Source: Clostridium sp. KNHs205
GTDB lineage: Bacteria; Bacillota; Clostridia; Lachnospirales; Lachnospiraceae
Direction: 5' to 3'
DNA: 64,000 nt
Assembly: GCF_000702945.1 (NCBI RefSeq)
Contig: NZ_JNLE01000003.1
Coordinates: 2,527,501-2,591,500 of the forward strand
Of the stretch, positions 17,707 to 25,828 are shown piece by piece; positions within the stretch are counted from its first letter, which is position 1; every line of letters begins with the position of its first letter. A program made the translations under genes and the position numbers. Under the pieces are notes generated by a model. The model saw nothing but the letters and a program-made list of their open reading frames with translations. It did not search any database and was not told where the DNA came from.

Positions 17707-20313
17707 ATGAAACAATGGTACAAGTTATCAGGCGAAGAAGCCCTGAAGGAAATGAAGGTAACCAGTGATGGACTTACCTCGAAACAGGTTGTAGAAATAC
17801 GGGACATAGTAGGGGATAATACTCTTCTTGAAGCAAAGAAGAAGAGTGTATATCAGGTATTCGCTGAACAGTTTAAAGACCTTCTTGTAATAATACTTAT
17901 TATTGCTGCGGTTATTTCCAGTTTATCCGGAAATGTAGAAAGTACTATTGTAATTCTGCTGGTTATTATACTGAATGCGATACTTGGAACCGTACAGCAT
18001 GAAAAAGCACAGAAATCCCTGGAAAGTCTGAAATCTCTATCTTCGCCTAATGCGAAAGTATTAAGAGACGGGAAAAGAGTTGAAGTTCCATCAAAGGAAG
18101 TGGTGCCAGGTGACATACTTATGCTGGAAGCCGGTGATATGGTTGTTGCGGACGGAAGAATTCTGAATAATTATTCTCTTCAGGTAAATGAAAGCTCTCT
18201 GACCGGAGAATCCACCAATGTAGATAAAAATGATATTACACTGGAGGAAGAGGTTCCCCTTGGTGACAGAGTGAATCTGGTATTTTCGGGAAGCTTAATA
18301 ACCTATGGAAGAGCTGTAGTGTTAGTAACAGATACCGGTATGAATACCGAAATCGGTAAAATAGCCGCTCTTATGAATGACACCAAGGAAAAGAAAACAC
18401 CTCTTCAGGTAAGTCTTGATAATTTCAGCAGTAAACTGGCTATCGTAATTATGATAATCAGCGCCATTGTATTTGTACTTAGTATGATACGAGATGTACC
18501 CTTGTTAGATTCTCTTATGTTTGCTGTGGCTCTTGCGGTAGCAGCAATTCCGGAAGCGTTAAGTTCCATTGTTACCATCGTTCAGGCTATGGGAACGCAG
18601 AAAATGGCCAAGGAAAGTGCGATTATCAAAGAATTAAAGGCAGTGGAAAGTCTTGGCTCCGTATCTGTAATCTGTTCTGATAAAACAGGAACCCTTACTC
18701 AGAATAAAATGACCGTTCAGCAGATTTACATCGGAGAAGAAACTTTAAATGTAAATGAACTTAACCTTAAGAATCAGCTGCATCGATATCTCCTTTATGA
18801 TGCAATCCTTACAAATGATGCCTCTATTCATAATGGTGTTGCAATCGGCGATCCCACAGAATATGCACTTCTTGAAATGGCAAGAAAGATTCAGCTATTG
18901 GATGATGAAATCCGTAATATGATGCCAAGAATCGATGAGATTCCCTTTGACTCAGAGAGAAAGCTTATGAGTACCATTTATGAACTGCACAGTGTACCCA
19001 CTTTATTGACCAAAGGTGCCCTGGATGAACTTCTTAGCAGGACTGTAAGTATCCGAACCAATGATGGTATCAGGGAAATAACCGAAGCAGACAGAGAGAA
19101 GATACTTAATAAGAACCGTGAGTTCTCCGAAGAAGGACTTCGTGTACTGGCATTTGCCTATAAAGAAGTTGAAGAAGGGCATGCACTGAAATTAGAAAGC
19201 GAAGACGGCTTTACTTTCCTTGGTTTGATTTCCATGGTGGATCCTCCGAGAGTTGAATCCCAGATGGCTGTTGCCGATGCGAAAAGAGCGGGTATACGGC
19301 CGGTTATGATTACCGGTGATCATAAGCTGACAGCAGTTGCCATTGCGAAGCAGATTGGTATTTATGAGGAAGGTGACATAGCACTTACGGGCGTTGAACT
19401 GGATGCTCTCACAGAAGAAGAGCTTAACAATAAAGTTTCCTCCGTATCTGTATACGCCAGAGTTTCACCAGAAAATAAAATCAGAATTGTTAATGCATGG
19501 CAGAATAAAGGAAATATCGTTGCCATGACAGGTGATGGTGTCAACGATGCTCCTGCTCTTAAAAAAGCGGATATCGGTATTGCCATGGGTATAACAGGAA
19601 CGGAAGTATCAAAAGATGCAGCAGCTATGATATTATCCGATGACAACTTTGCAACCATTATTAAAGCAGTAGCAAATGGACGAAATGTATTCAGAAATAT
19701 TAAGAATGCGATTCAATTCCTGCTCTCTGGAAATATGGCAGGTATACTAAGTGTACTCTATACAAGCATTCTTGCACTTCCTGTACCTTTCCATGCAGTA
19801 CATCTGTTGTTTATCAACCTGTTGACAGACTCCCTGCCGGCCATCGCAATCGGTATGGAACCGCCGGAAGCGAATCTATTGGACGAGAAACCCAGAGATC
19901 CCAAGGCTGGTATCCTTTCCAGGGAATTTATGACAAAGCTTTTAGTACAGGGTGGATTAATTGCTGCTTGTACCCTGATTGCCTTTCATATCGGACTTTC
20001 CGGGGGTGGAGAAGCGGTTGCCAGTACCATGGCATTTGCTACGCTGTGTCTGGCAAGACTTTTCCACGGATTTAACTGCAGAAGCAAGCTTTCTATCTTT
20101 GCTATAGGGTTTAAGAAGAATATCTACAGCCTGTTTGCTTTCTTAGCGGGTATTATTTTCCTTAATCTTGTATTGTTTGTTCCATTCCTGCAGAATCTTT
20201 TTGAAATTGCGAAACTGTCAAACTATCAGATGGGTATGATCTATGGACTTGCTATTATTCCCTCTGTTCTTATCCAGGCATGGAAAATGATCAGATCAGG
20301 AATGAATAAATAG
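17707..20313 (+). CDS. P-type cation ATPase, Ca2+/Mn2+ type (P2 family)
   Basis: Membrane cation pump of 868 residues. Visible are the actuator motif LTGES near residue 165, the phosphorylation site Asp325 in CSDKTGTLT, the nucleotide-binding segment (KGALDEL) and the hinge TGDGVNDAPALKKADIGIAMG. Ten membrane segments are expected: two pairs before the P-domain and six after. The TM4 motif reads AIPEAL rather than the AIPEGL common in Ca2+ pumps, and TM6 reads LLTDSLPA. Together with the upstream Mn2+-type riboswitch this suggests Mn2+ or mixed Mn2+/Ca2+ efflux. The family is certain, the metal is inference. A good AAGGAG precedes the ATG. Confidence 0.88.
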   Translation: MKQWYKLSGEEALKEMKVTSDGLTSKQVVEIRDIVGDNTLLEAKKKSVYQVFAEQFKDLLVIILIIAAVISSLSGNVESTIVILLVIILNAILGTVQHEKAQKSLESLKSLSSPNAKVLRDGKRVEVPSKEVVPGDILMLEAGDMVVADGRILNNYSLQVNESSLTGESTNVDKNDITLEEEVPLGDRVNLVFSGSLITYGRAVVLVTDTGMNTEIGKIAALMNDTKEKKTPLQVSLDNFSSKLAIVIMIISAIVFVLSMIRDVPLLDSLMFAVALAVAAIPEALSSIVTIVQAMGTQKMAKESAIIKELKAVESLGSVSVICSDKTGTLTQNKMTVQQIYIGEETLNVNELNLKNQLHRYLLYDAILTNDASIHNGVAIGDPTEYALLEMARKIQLLDDEIRNMMPRIDEIPFDSERKLMSTIYELHSVPTLLTKGALDELLSRTVSIRTNDGIREITEADREKILNKNREFSEEGLRVLAFAYKEVEEGHALKLESEDGFTFLGLISMVDPPRVESQMAVADAKRAGIRPVMITGDHKLTAVAIAKQIGIYEEGDIALTGVELDALTEEELNNKVSSVSVYARVSPENKIRIVNAWQNKGNIVAMTGDGVNDAPALKKADIGIAMGITGTEVSKDAAAMILSDDNFATIIKAVANGRNVFRNIKNAIQFLLSGNMAGILSVLYTSILALPVPFHAVHLLFINLLTDSLPAIAIGMEPPEANLLDEKPRDPKAGILSREFMTKLLVQGGLIAACTLIAFHIGLSGGGEAVASTMAFATLCLARLFHGFNCRSKLSIFAIGFKKNIYSLFAFLAGIIFLNLVLFVPFLQNLFEIAKLSNYQMGMIYGLAIIPSVLIQAWKMIRSGMNK

Positions 20314-20320
20314 AAATGGA

Positions 20321-20356
20321 AAGAGCCTTTTGCTACCTGCAGCAGAAGGCTCTTTT
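20321..20356 (+). terminator. Intrinsic terminator after the P-type ATPase
   Basis: A 14-bp perfect stem, AAGAGCCTTTTGCT with AGCAGAAGGCTCTT, loop ACCTGC, followed by TTTTTG. Confidence 0.9.
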
Positions 20357-20409
20357 TGTATAAAATGTTGCAGAATGTCGTATTTGCAATATAACTGCAA
20401 CAAAGTATC

Positions 20410-20418
20410 TGATATAAT
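20410..20418 (+). promoter_or_regulatory. Extended -10 promoter candidate for the 7TMR histidine kinase
   Basis: TGATATAAT is a perfect extended -10 (TGnTATAAT). No good -35 lies at 17 bp; a TTGCAA is 23 bp upstream. Transcription from about 20425 would include the structured leader at 20503-20652. Confidence 0.45.
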
Positions 20419-20502
20419 GAATTCATAATGCCAGGATTCTCTGTTACATGCTGATGTAATTGCTGTTTCAGCTTTCTTTGATAAGGCGGTCTGAAAGAAT
20501 CC

Positions 20503-20652
20503 AGTACTGCATTGCTAACTTTTTCTTAATTTAGTACCTGCCTTTTAAACTGATACTGGGTTGTCACAGGCAGGTGCGGCATACTTGCTGCCAGGAACGC
20601 TGAGCCTTTCCTCCGGCCTTGCTTCAGCGCAAATAGCAGGCAATACAGTACT
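20503..20652 (+). ncRNA. Structured 5' leader of the histidine kinase gene (unidentified)
   Basis: A 13-bp closing helix with one mismatch (AGTACTGCATTGC with GCAATACAGTACT) encloses a perfect 8-bp helix ACCTGCCT/AGGCAGGT (20536-20543 with 20568-20575) and a 6-bp helix CGCTGA/TCAGCG (20598-20603 with 20624-20629). This gives a possible multi-branch junction ending 13 nt before the GGAGG of the kinase gene. I do not recognise a known riboswitch. Part of the region is also open in the kinase frame, so coding cannot be fully excluded, but that extension has no ribosome site. Confidence 0.4.
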
Positions 20653-20677
20653 AATAGATTTATATGGAGGTAACAAT

Positions 20678-22588
20678 TTGGTTAAAAGGGTTTCGATCGT
20701 TATGCTGATAATAGTTGTATTCATCTCAATGCTATTATTATCAATGCCTGAGCAAAAACAAGGAAAGAGCAGAAATCTGCAGGCTGTTAAAGGCAGGCTG
20801 GAACTTGCAGATTGGAATATGGAGCACACGAAAATACTTCCGCTGGATGGTGAATGGGAATTCTATTGGAATCAGCTTCTGACACCGGAGGATTTTTCGG
20901 CGCAGAAGAAAGCAAGACCAGAACCTGACGGTTATATGAAAGTTCCGGGACTATGGAACGGAAAGGTTTTTGGCAAGAAAGAAGTCCCTGTTTTTGGATA
21001 TGCCACCTATCGACTGGTGGTAGAGGACATCCCCTTTCATGGAGTACTTGGCCTGAAAAAAGGAAATGCCCGCTTTTCCAGTAAAATATATGTAAATAAT
21101 CAGGAACTGCTCAGTGATGGAAAACCGGCAGGACAGGCAGCGGATTACAAGTCCGGGAACACGCCCCAGCTGGGCTTTTTCAGCTGTAACAGCAGCAGGA
21201 TTGAAATCATTGTACAGGTTGCCAATTATGAATACATGAATTCTGGAATTCCGGTTTCCCTAGAACTTGGCAGTGAGTCGGCTATGCTGCATCAGTTCCA
21301 AAAAAATAATCTGCTTGCTCTGGCTGTTTTTGCAATTCTTTTGACCATTGCTTTATTGCATTTGATTTTCTTTGGTGTTGCCTGGGCAGGCGGTGTCAGA
21401 GAATATTTAATGCCGCTTTTTGCGCTTTTTTGCTTTTTGTTTGCAATTGGCAATGGCTTGGCTGACCAACGTCCACTGTTACTTTTGCTGCCGGATATCC
21501 CCTTTACCCTTGTATTTAAGATGAAGGATTTCTTTTTATCTGCGAATTTTATTGTAATGCTATGGATCTTCCATAAATTTAAGAAAGGGCTATTACCACC
21601 TCGTTTTGCCAGGGTGATTTCTTTTTTATACGGAGCTTATCTGGCAGCGGTGGTGGTACTGCCGATTTATGTTTATTATAAGATCCACCTGCTTGTAATG
21701 GCCTGTAATACACTGATTTTATTGGCATTATTGGTAAGAGCGGTCTTTTTATATATTAAAAATGCTGAAGGCTTGCTGCTCTTTATTGCCATACTGTCTG
21801 TAAATTTGTATTCTGCGGATGCAATACTATTTTCCCTGGGATTTAAGACTAGCTCCGGATTTTCACAGGTTTTTATTATGATGTTTGCGTTGGTAATGAT
21901 TCTGTTATTATCCATGCAGTATTTTTCTGCACTTAATAATCTTAAAAGCTCTGTTAAACGGACGCAGGAAGCAGAAATTGCTTTTTTACGTGCACAGATA
22001 AATCCACATTTTCTATACAATGCCCTAAACTCCATCGCTTCCTTATGTGTGTCGTCACCGGAAAAGGCGGAGGAAGTAGTTGTGGAGCTTGCACAGTATC
22101 TGCGCCACAGCTTTGATTTTAAACGGATTGATGGAATCTCAACTCTTGCCAGAGAGCAGGAATTACTGGAGGCTTATTTATATATAGAGAAAACACGTTT
22201 TGGTGAGCGTTTACAGATTGAGTATGATTTTGATGAAAACCTTGAGAATCTTGATATTCCCATACCTCCCTTAATATTGCAGCCGTTGGTTGAAAATGCA
22301 GTAAGGCATGGCGTTATGGCTAAGATAGTAGGCGGGACGGTGAAGATCTCTATAAAACGCCAGGATGAAAAGGTAGTATTTACTATTAAGGACGATGGTG
22401 TTGGAATGGATGAAATAAAGTCAAAAGAATTGCTGACGGTTACTACGAAAGAGCGGGGAATAGGTATATGGAATATAAACCAGCGGCTGAAAATGATGTA
22501 TAACACAGAATTGAAAGTCATCAGTGAGAAAGGCAATGGAACGCAGGTGTCTTTTGAGCTTCCTGTTAATAATAAAAAACTAAGGTAA
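20678..22588 (+). CDS. 7TMR-DISM sensor histidine kinase, LytS/YesM catalytic type
   Basis: About 636 residues from a TTG at 20678, chosen because GGAGG at 20666-20670 is ideally spaced. The open frame extends 39 codons upstream without a ribosome site. An N-terminal signal-anchor is followed by an extracytoplasmic jelly-roll sensor (LPLDGEWEFYWNQLL and PGLWNG are 7TMR-DISM extracellular-domain hallmarks), seven membrane helices (about residues 205-430), then the kinase with His444 in QINPHFLYNALNS, N box QPLVENAVRHG and DDGVGM. No response regulator gene is adjacent; the next gene is on the other strand. The DISM sensor fold often binds carbohydrates. Confidence 0.85.
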   Translation: MVKRVSIVMLIIVVFISMLLLSMPEQKQGKSRNLQAVKGRLELADWNMEHTKILPLDGEWEFYWNQLLTPEDFSAQKKARPEPDGYMKVPGLWNGKVFGKKEVPVFGYATYRLVVEDIPFHGVLGLKKGNARFSSKIYVNNQELLSDGKPAGQAADYKSGNTPQLGFFSCNSSRIEIIVQVANYEYMNSGIPVSLELGSESAMLHQFQKNNLLALAVFAILLTIALLHLIFFGVAWAGGVREYLMPLFALFCFLFAIGNGLADQRPLLLLLPDIPFTLVFKMKDFFLSANFIVMLWIFHKFKKGLLPPRFARVISFLYGAYLAAVVVLPIYVYYKIHLLVMACNTLILLALLVRAVFLYIKNAEGLLLFIAILSVNLYSADAILFSLGFKTSSGFSQVFIMMFALVMILLLSMQYFSALNNLKSSVKRTQEAEIAFLRAQINPHFLYNALNSIASLCVSSPEKAEEVVVELAQYLRHSFDFKRIDGISTLAREQELLEAYLYIEKTRFGERLQIEYDFDENLENLDIPIPPLILQPLVENAVRHGVMAKIVGGTVKISIKRQDEKVVFTIKDDGVGMDEIKSKELLTVTTKERGIGIWNINQRLKMMYNTELKVISEKGNGTQVSFELPVNNKKLR

Positions 22589-22617
22589 ATGAAATAGCCG
22601 CGAAAGACAGAACCCGG

Positions 22618-23133
22618 TCATAAAAGTACGCCGGATTTCGAAACATCTGTTATTGTACAGCGGGTACTGTCAAAGCAGCATGGTCTTTTATCACCTTTTT
22701 GTAATTTAGAGCATGCTACGTCAATTCGTTTCTGTCTGGTAACCGGATTTTTCGTTGAACGTATCCAACGAAGCCATTCCCACCGTGCCTTTATGGTAAT
22801 AGCATTCCATTGGCGGATAAGCCCTGCCTTGATGACTGCATCCATTATGTCTTTTGGAAGCTCCGGTTCGAGCCATTCATTGGTAGATTCTATTATAAGA
22901 GACACAGTCTGGCCAATTAGTATTCCTGCAGCTTTACATAGTTCGTCACTTACTTCAAACCAATGACTGCCTTTACCGTCAGGTTCCAAGGGAGCTGTAA
23001 ATGCTACATCCTTCATAGTCCCTTTTATCATGACCATACCTCTGGAGGGGAGCTGTTCGCTTGAAGTCATAGGAATTTTTATAATGTTGCGTGATTCGAT
23101 TTGTGACAGTAATGCTTCAAAAGAAATGGACAT
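22618..23133 (-). CDS. YdeI/OmdA-like protein (DUF1905 plus bacteriocin-protection type tail)
   Basis: Cytoplasmic protein of 171 residues. I place the start at 23133, preceded by GGGGAGG; the frame extends 28 codons further without a ribosome site. The N-terminal half (SRGMVMIKGTMKDVAFTAPLEPDGKGSHWF) has the DUF1905 barrel look. The C-terminal half has the OmdA-type LPKDIMDAVIKAGLIRQWNAI and a WLRWIRSTKNPVTRQKRI helix with basic residues. Some relatives protect against bacteriocins, but the biochemical role is unknown. A Fur-box-like palindrome lies about 90 bp upstream. Confidence 0.72.
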   Translation of the reverse strand: MSISFEALLSQIESRNIIKIPMTSSEQLPSRGMVMIKGTMKDVAFTAPLEPDGKGSHWFEVSDELCKAAGILIGQTVSLIIESTNEWLEPELPKDIMDAVIKAGLIRQWNAITIKARWEWLRWIRSTKNPVTRQKRIDVACSKLQKGDKRPCCFDSTRCTITDVSKSGVLL

Positions 23134-23217
23134 AATATAACCTCCCCTGAATGAAATCAATCTTGCTTTTTCTAGATAAACTATTAGGATTAATGATAGA
23201 ATACCACAACAATGCAA

Positions 23218-23444
23218 TAAAGTAAATAATAATCATTATCAATATGACAGCCTTTTGTCATAAGGATTCCTAAATTAAACAAATTGACTGGAACATACAA
23301 CATTCGATGATATTATAAAAAAAAGAAAGGTATATAATAAGAAATATGGTACCCATTCATAATTAATCCATATTTACCGAAAAGGGCAGTGAGTGTTTCA
23401 GCTGGGTGCCTTATAAATATTATAGTTTGTTGGAGGTTGGGGTA
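23218..23444. other. Intergenic region between divergent units
   Basis: Holds the Fur-box-like site at 23222-23240 and, further right, a weak TTGACT-N18-TGATAT promoter candidate near 23284-23313 for the plus strand. An 8-bp long-range stem GGTACCCA/TGGGTGCC (about 23348-23355 with 23404-23411) follows. No other gene seen. Confidence 0.35.
23222..23240. promoter_or_regulatory. Fur-box-like operator
   Basis: GTAAATAATAATCATTATC matches the 19-bp Fur consensus GATAATGATAATCATTATC at 16 positions by direct comparison. It lies upstream of the minus-strand OmdA-like gene, near where its -35 would be. AT-richness raises the chance of a fortuitous match. Confidence 0.5.
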
Positions 23445-23570
23445 ATGTATCGAAAAAGAAATCCAGAAAAAAATGCTGTATGGCCGGAAGGGGCTGTATC
23501 TATCCTGAAAATTAACACAGGATATACCAGGAGGCAGCTGCAAAAAACTGAGAAGGAGGATAACGTATGA
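23445..23570 (+). CDS. Small ORF (41 codons) coupled to the DUF4832-type gene
   Basis: ATG at 23445 preceded by GGAGG at 23432-23436, with a stop TGA overlapping the next gene's ATG (ATGA). The predicted product begins MYRKRNPEKNAVWPEG and is basic and charged, without a membrane segment. The overlap and the internal AGAAGGAGG that serves the next gene suggest translational coupling or a leader peptide. I recognise no family. Confidence 0.5.
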   Translation: MYRKRNPEKNAVWPEGAVSILKINTGYTRRQLQKTEKEDNV

Positions 23571-25582
23571 TTGTAAAAAAAGCCGTAGCATTAACTCTAT
23601 CACTTTCTCTGATAATAGGAGTATTTATTATGTATAAATCCACGGATCCTGCGCTGGCCAGTACAGCTGGTCATACTGCTCATACAATTAGTCCGGCAGC
23701 TTCTTTTGATAACAATCCTTTAAAGGGATTTGTACCTTTTGATTATAGCACAACAACATTTCCTCATAGCCTTGAATGGTTTTATATTTCAGTACGTGAG
23801 GTTCAGACGGGCATGAATACCTTTAACTGGTCTGCTTTTGAGAGTCGGCTGGATACAATAGCGGGACGAGGTCATCAGGCAATATTTCGCTTTTACTATG
23901 ATTATCCGGGAGAGACCACCGGTGTACCACAGTTCCTGATTGATAGCGGTCTCACCATGCGCTATTATAATGAACCAACGGATTTAGGCGGAGCAGGTTA
24001 TTGTCCCGATTATGAGAATCAAACCTTTCGTACTTCGATGCAGAATTTTATCAAGGCCTTTGGTACGAAATATGATGGAGACCCACGCATCGGATATATA
24101 ACTTTGGGGCTTTTGGGGTTCTGGGGGGAGTGGCATAACTGGCCATATGATGAGGATACCTCTGATGGCAAAGCAAACTGGAATATTTCAAATACAGTGT
24201 ACACGGAGGTTCTGACAGCCTTCGATTCGTATTTTAATAAAACTCAGCTCTGCGTCAGAGAACCGAAGTTCGGAGTTCCAAATGCCAGTGCAAATATTGG
24301 ATACCACGATGATTCCTTTGGCTATGCAACCTTATCAGCGGCTAAGGGAGGCCAGAGCTGGAGTTATGGACAGAAGTTGATAGACTTAAACCAGCAGAAT
24401 AAATGGAAGACTAACGCCATTGGCGGTGAAATATATCCGCCGGATCAAAATACCATCTTTTCCGGAACAACCTGGCAGGGCTCCACAAATCAAAGTTGGG
24501 CTGCCTGCCTGAGCGAAGCCCATCCCACCTGGCTGATGTGCGATCAGATGAAGTATTATACCGGAAACACCTTAACAAATGCCAAAACAGCCGCTAAGCA
24601 GTTAGGTTATGATTTTCGAGTAAAAACAGCTTATTATGACAATTTATCAACCTCTGCCCCTCTTTATTTAGGGATTGATATTATGAATATCGGAATTGCT
24701 CCTTTTTACTATGATCATACTATGTGGCCGGTACAGATTGGAGTTAAGCAGAACGGAGCGCTGGTAAAGAGCTGGACTACGACCTGGGATTTAAATACCA
24801 TACCGGCAGACGGTTCTATAAAAACTTTTGAGTATACCATAACAAGCCCTTCCCTTGCAGCAGGGTCTTACAGTATGTGTATTAAAGTCGTAAATCCACT
24901 TGTTAATGGTAATAAACTTGGATTTGCTAATGCAGGGCAGAATGCAGACGGATGGTTGGATTTGGGAACCTTTACCGTCGGTGGAGCAGTAACACCGACA
25001 GTGACCCCGACCACGACACCTACAGTGACGCCGACCCCAACCACGACCCCAACACCTACAGCAACACCGACCCCAACCCCAACCCCAACCACAACCCCAG
25101 CACCTGGCACAATAACAATAGATGGGAGTTCCTCAGACTGGACTAATATCACCGCTGCAGTAACTGCTGGGGGACAAAGTGCATCCAGCCTTAAGGTAAC
25201 CAATGATTCAGATTATATTTATATCTGTATACAGGGAAGTAATTTGGGGCCAAATGGTCAGATCTACTTAAATAGCGATAACAATTCTGCTACCGGTTAT
25301 ATCGATGGAAACTGGACTAATTCTGGCAGTGATTATTTGATTGAATTGGGAAATTTATATAGCCATCCAGACAATAACAGTGTATGGAGCTGGAACAATC
25401 TTGGGGCTTCTAATGTTGCAGTATCAAGTAATGCCTCTATTTATGAAGTTAGGATTGCAAGGTCAGCTATGGGCAGCCTGACAAGTACTTTTCGTATCGG
25501 CTTTAAGGATGTGGACAGCAATTGGAGCACAGTCAGCAGGCTTCCAAACTCCGGCATGCTAACAAGCTATACACTAAAATAA
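23567..25582 (+). CDS. Secreted DUF4874/DUF4832-type glycan-associated protein with C-terminal CBM9-like domain
   Basis: Exported protein of 671 residues with an N-terminal hydrophobic signal (about 6-24). Residues 40-450 look like the DUF4874/DUF4832 pair, a glycoside-hydrolase-like barrel plus beta-sandwich (NPLKGFVPFDY, LGLLGFWGEWHNWP, NIGYHDDSFG, GGEIYPPDQ). A Thr-Pro repeat linker spans about 476-515. The C-terminal 150 residues (ITIDGSSSDWTNI, YIYICIQGSNLG, IYEVRIARSAM) resemble a CBM9/DOMON-type carbohydrate-binding sandwich. Glu in GFWGEW is a plausible catalytic acid, but activity is unproven. The ATG follows AGAAGGAGG. Confidence 0.78.
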   Translation: MIVKKAVALTLSLSLIIGVFIMYKSTDPALASTAGHTAHTISPAASFDNNPLKGFVPFDYSTTTFPHSLEWFYISVREVQTGMNTFNWSAFESRLDTIAGRGHQAIFRFYYDYPGETTGVPQFLIDSGLTMRYYNEPTDLGGAGYCPDYENQTFRTSMQNFIKAFGTKYDGDPRIGYITLGLLGFWGEWHNWPYDEDTSDGKANWNISNTVYTEVLTAFDSYFNKTQLCVREPKFGVPNASANIGYHDDSFGYATLSAAKGGQSWSYGQKLIDLNQQNKWKTNAIGGEIYPPDQNTIFSGTTWQGSTNQSWAACLSEAHPTWLMCDQMKYYTGNTLTNAKTAAKQLGYDFRVKTAYYDNLSTSAPLYLGIDIMNIGIAPFYYDHTMWPVQIGVKQNGALVKSWTTTWDLNTIPADGSIKTFEYTITSPSLAAGSYSMCIKVVNPLVNGNKLGFANAGQNADGWLDLGTFTVGGAVTPTVTPTTTPTVTPTPTTTPTPTATPTPTPTPTTTPAPGTITIDGSSSDWTNITAAVTAGGQSASSLKVTNDSDYIYICIQGSNLGPNGQIYLNSDNNSATGYIDGNWTNSGSDYLIELGNLYSHPDNNSVWSWNNLGASNVAVSSNASIYEVRIARSAMGSLTSTFRIGFKDVDSNWSTVSRLPNSGMLTSYTLK

Positions 25583-25828
25583 ATAAATACTCACAAATGA
25601 TTAATCGAAGGCCTTCACTTATTAAATATCACACAAAATGACTGCTAAAAACATCAATTAATGGATTACAGATTGATAAACCCTTGATATCATGGAAGGG
25701 GCTGATGCGAAATAAATTTAGTGATGTAACCAGACCTTGACATCTGTGTAATGAATTGCCTGAAGGACATGGGCTTACAGTAACATTGCTTATAAGGCAG
25801 CAGCCCCGGAGGATCGGAGGACAGAAAT

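Noticed and set aside
20561..20677. N-terminal extension of the 7TMR histidine kinase by 39 codons
   Set aside because: The upstream TTG has no ribosome site, whereas TTG 20678 has GGAGG at ideal distance and opens directly on the signal-anchor. The upstream part is better explained as a structured leader, though coding is not excluded.
24868..25203. Minus-strand Val/Gly-rich ORF of 111 codons
   Set aside because: It is the antisense of the Thr-Pro linker of the secreted protein; low complexity, no ribosome site.
25699..25812. Long-range pairing GGGGCTG/CAGCCCC before the first acyltransferase-like gene as a riboswitch
   Set aside because: Only seven base pairs across about 100 nt with no conserved core; likely chance.
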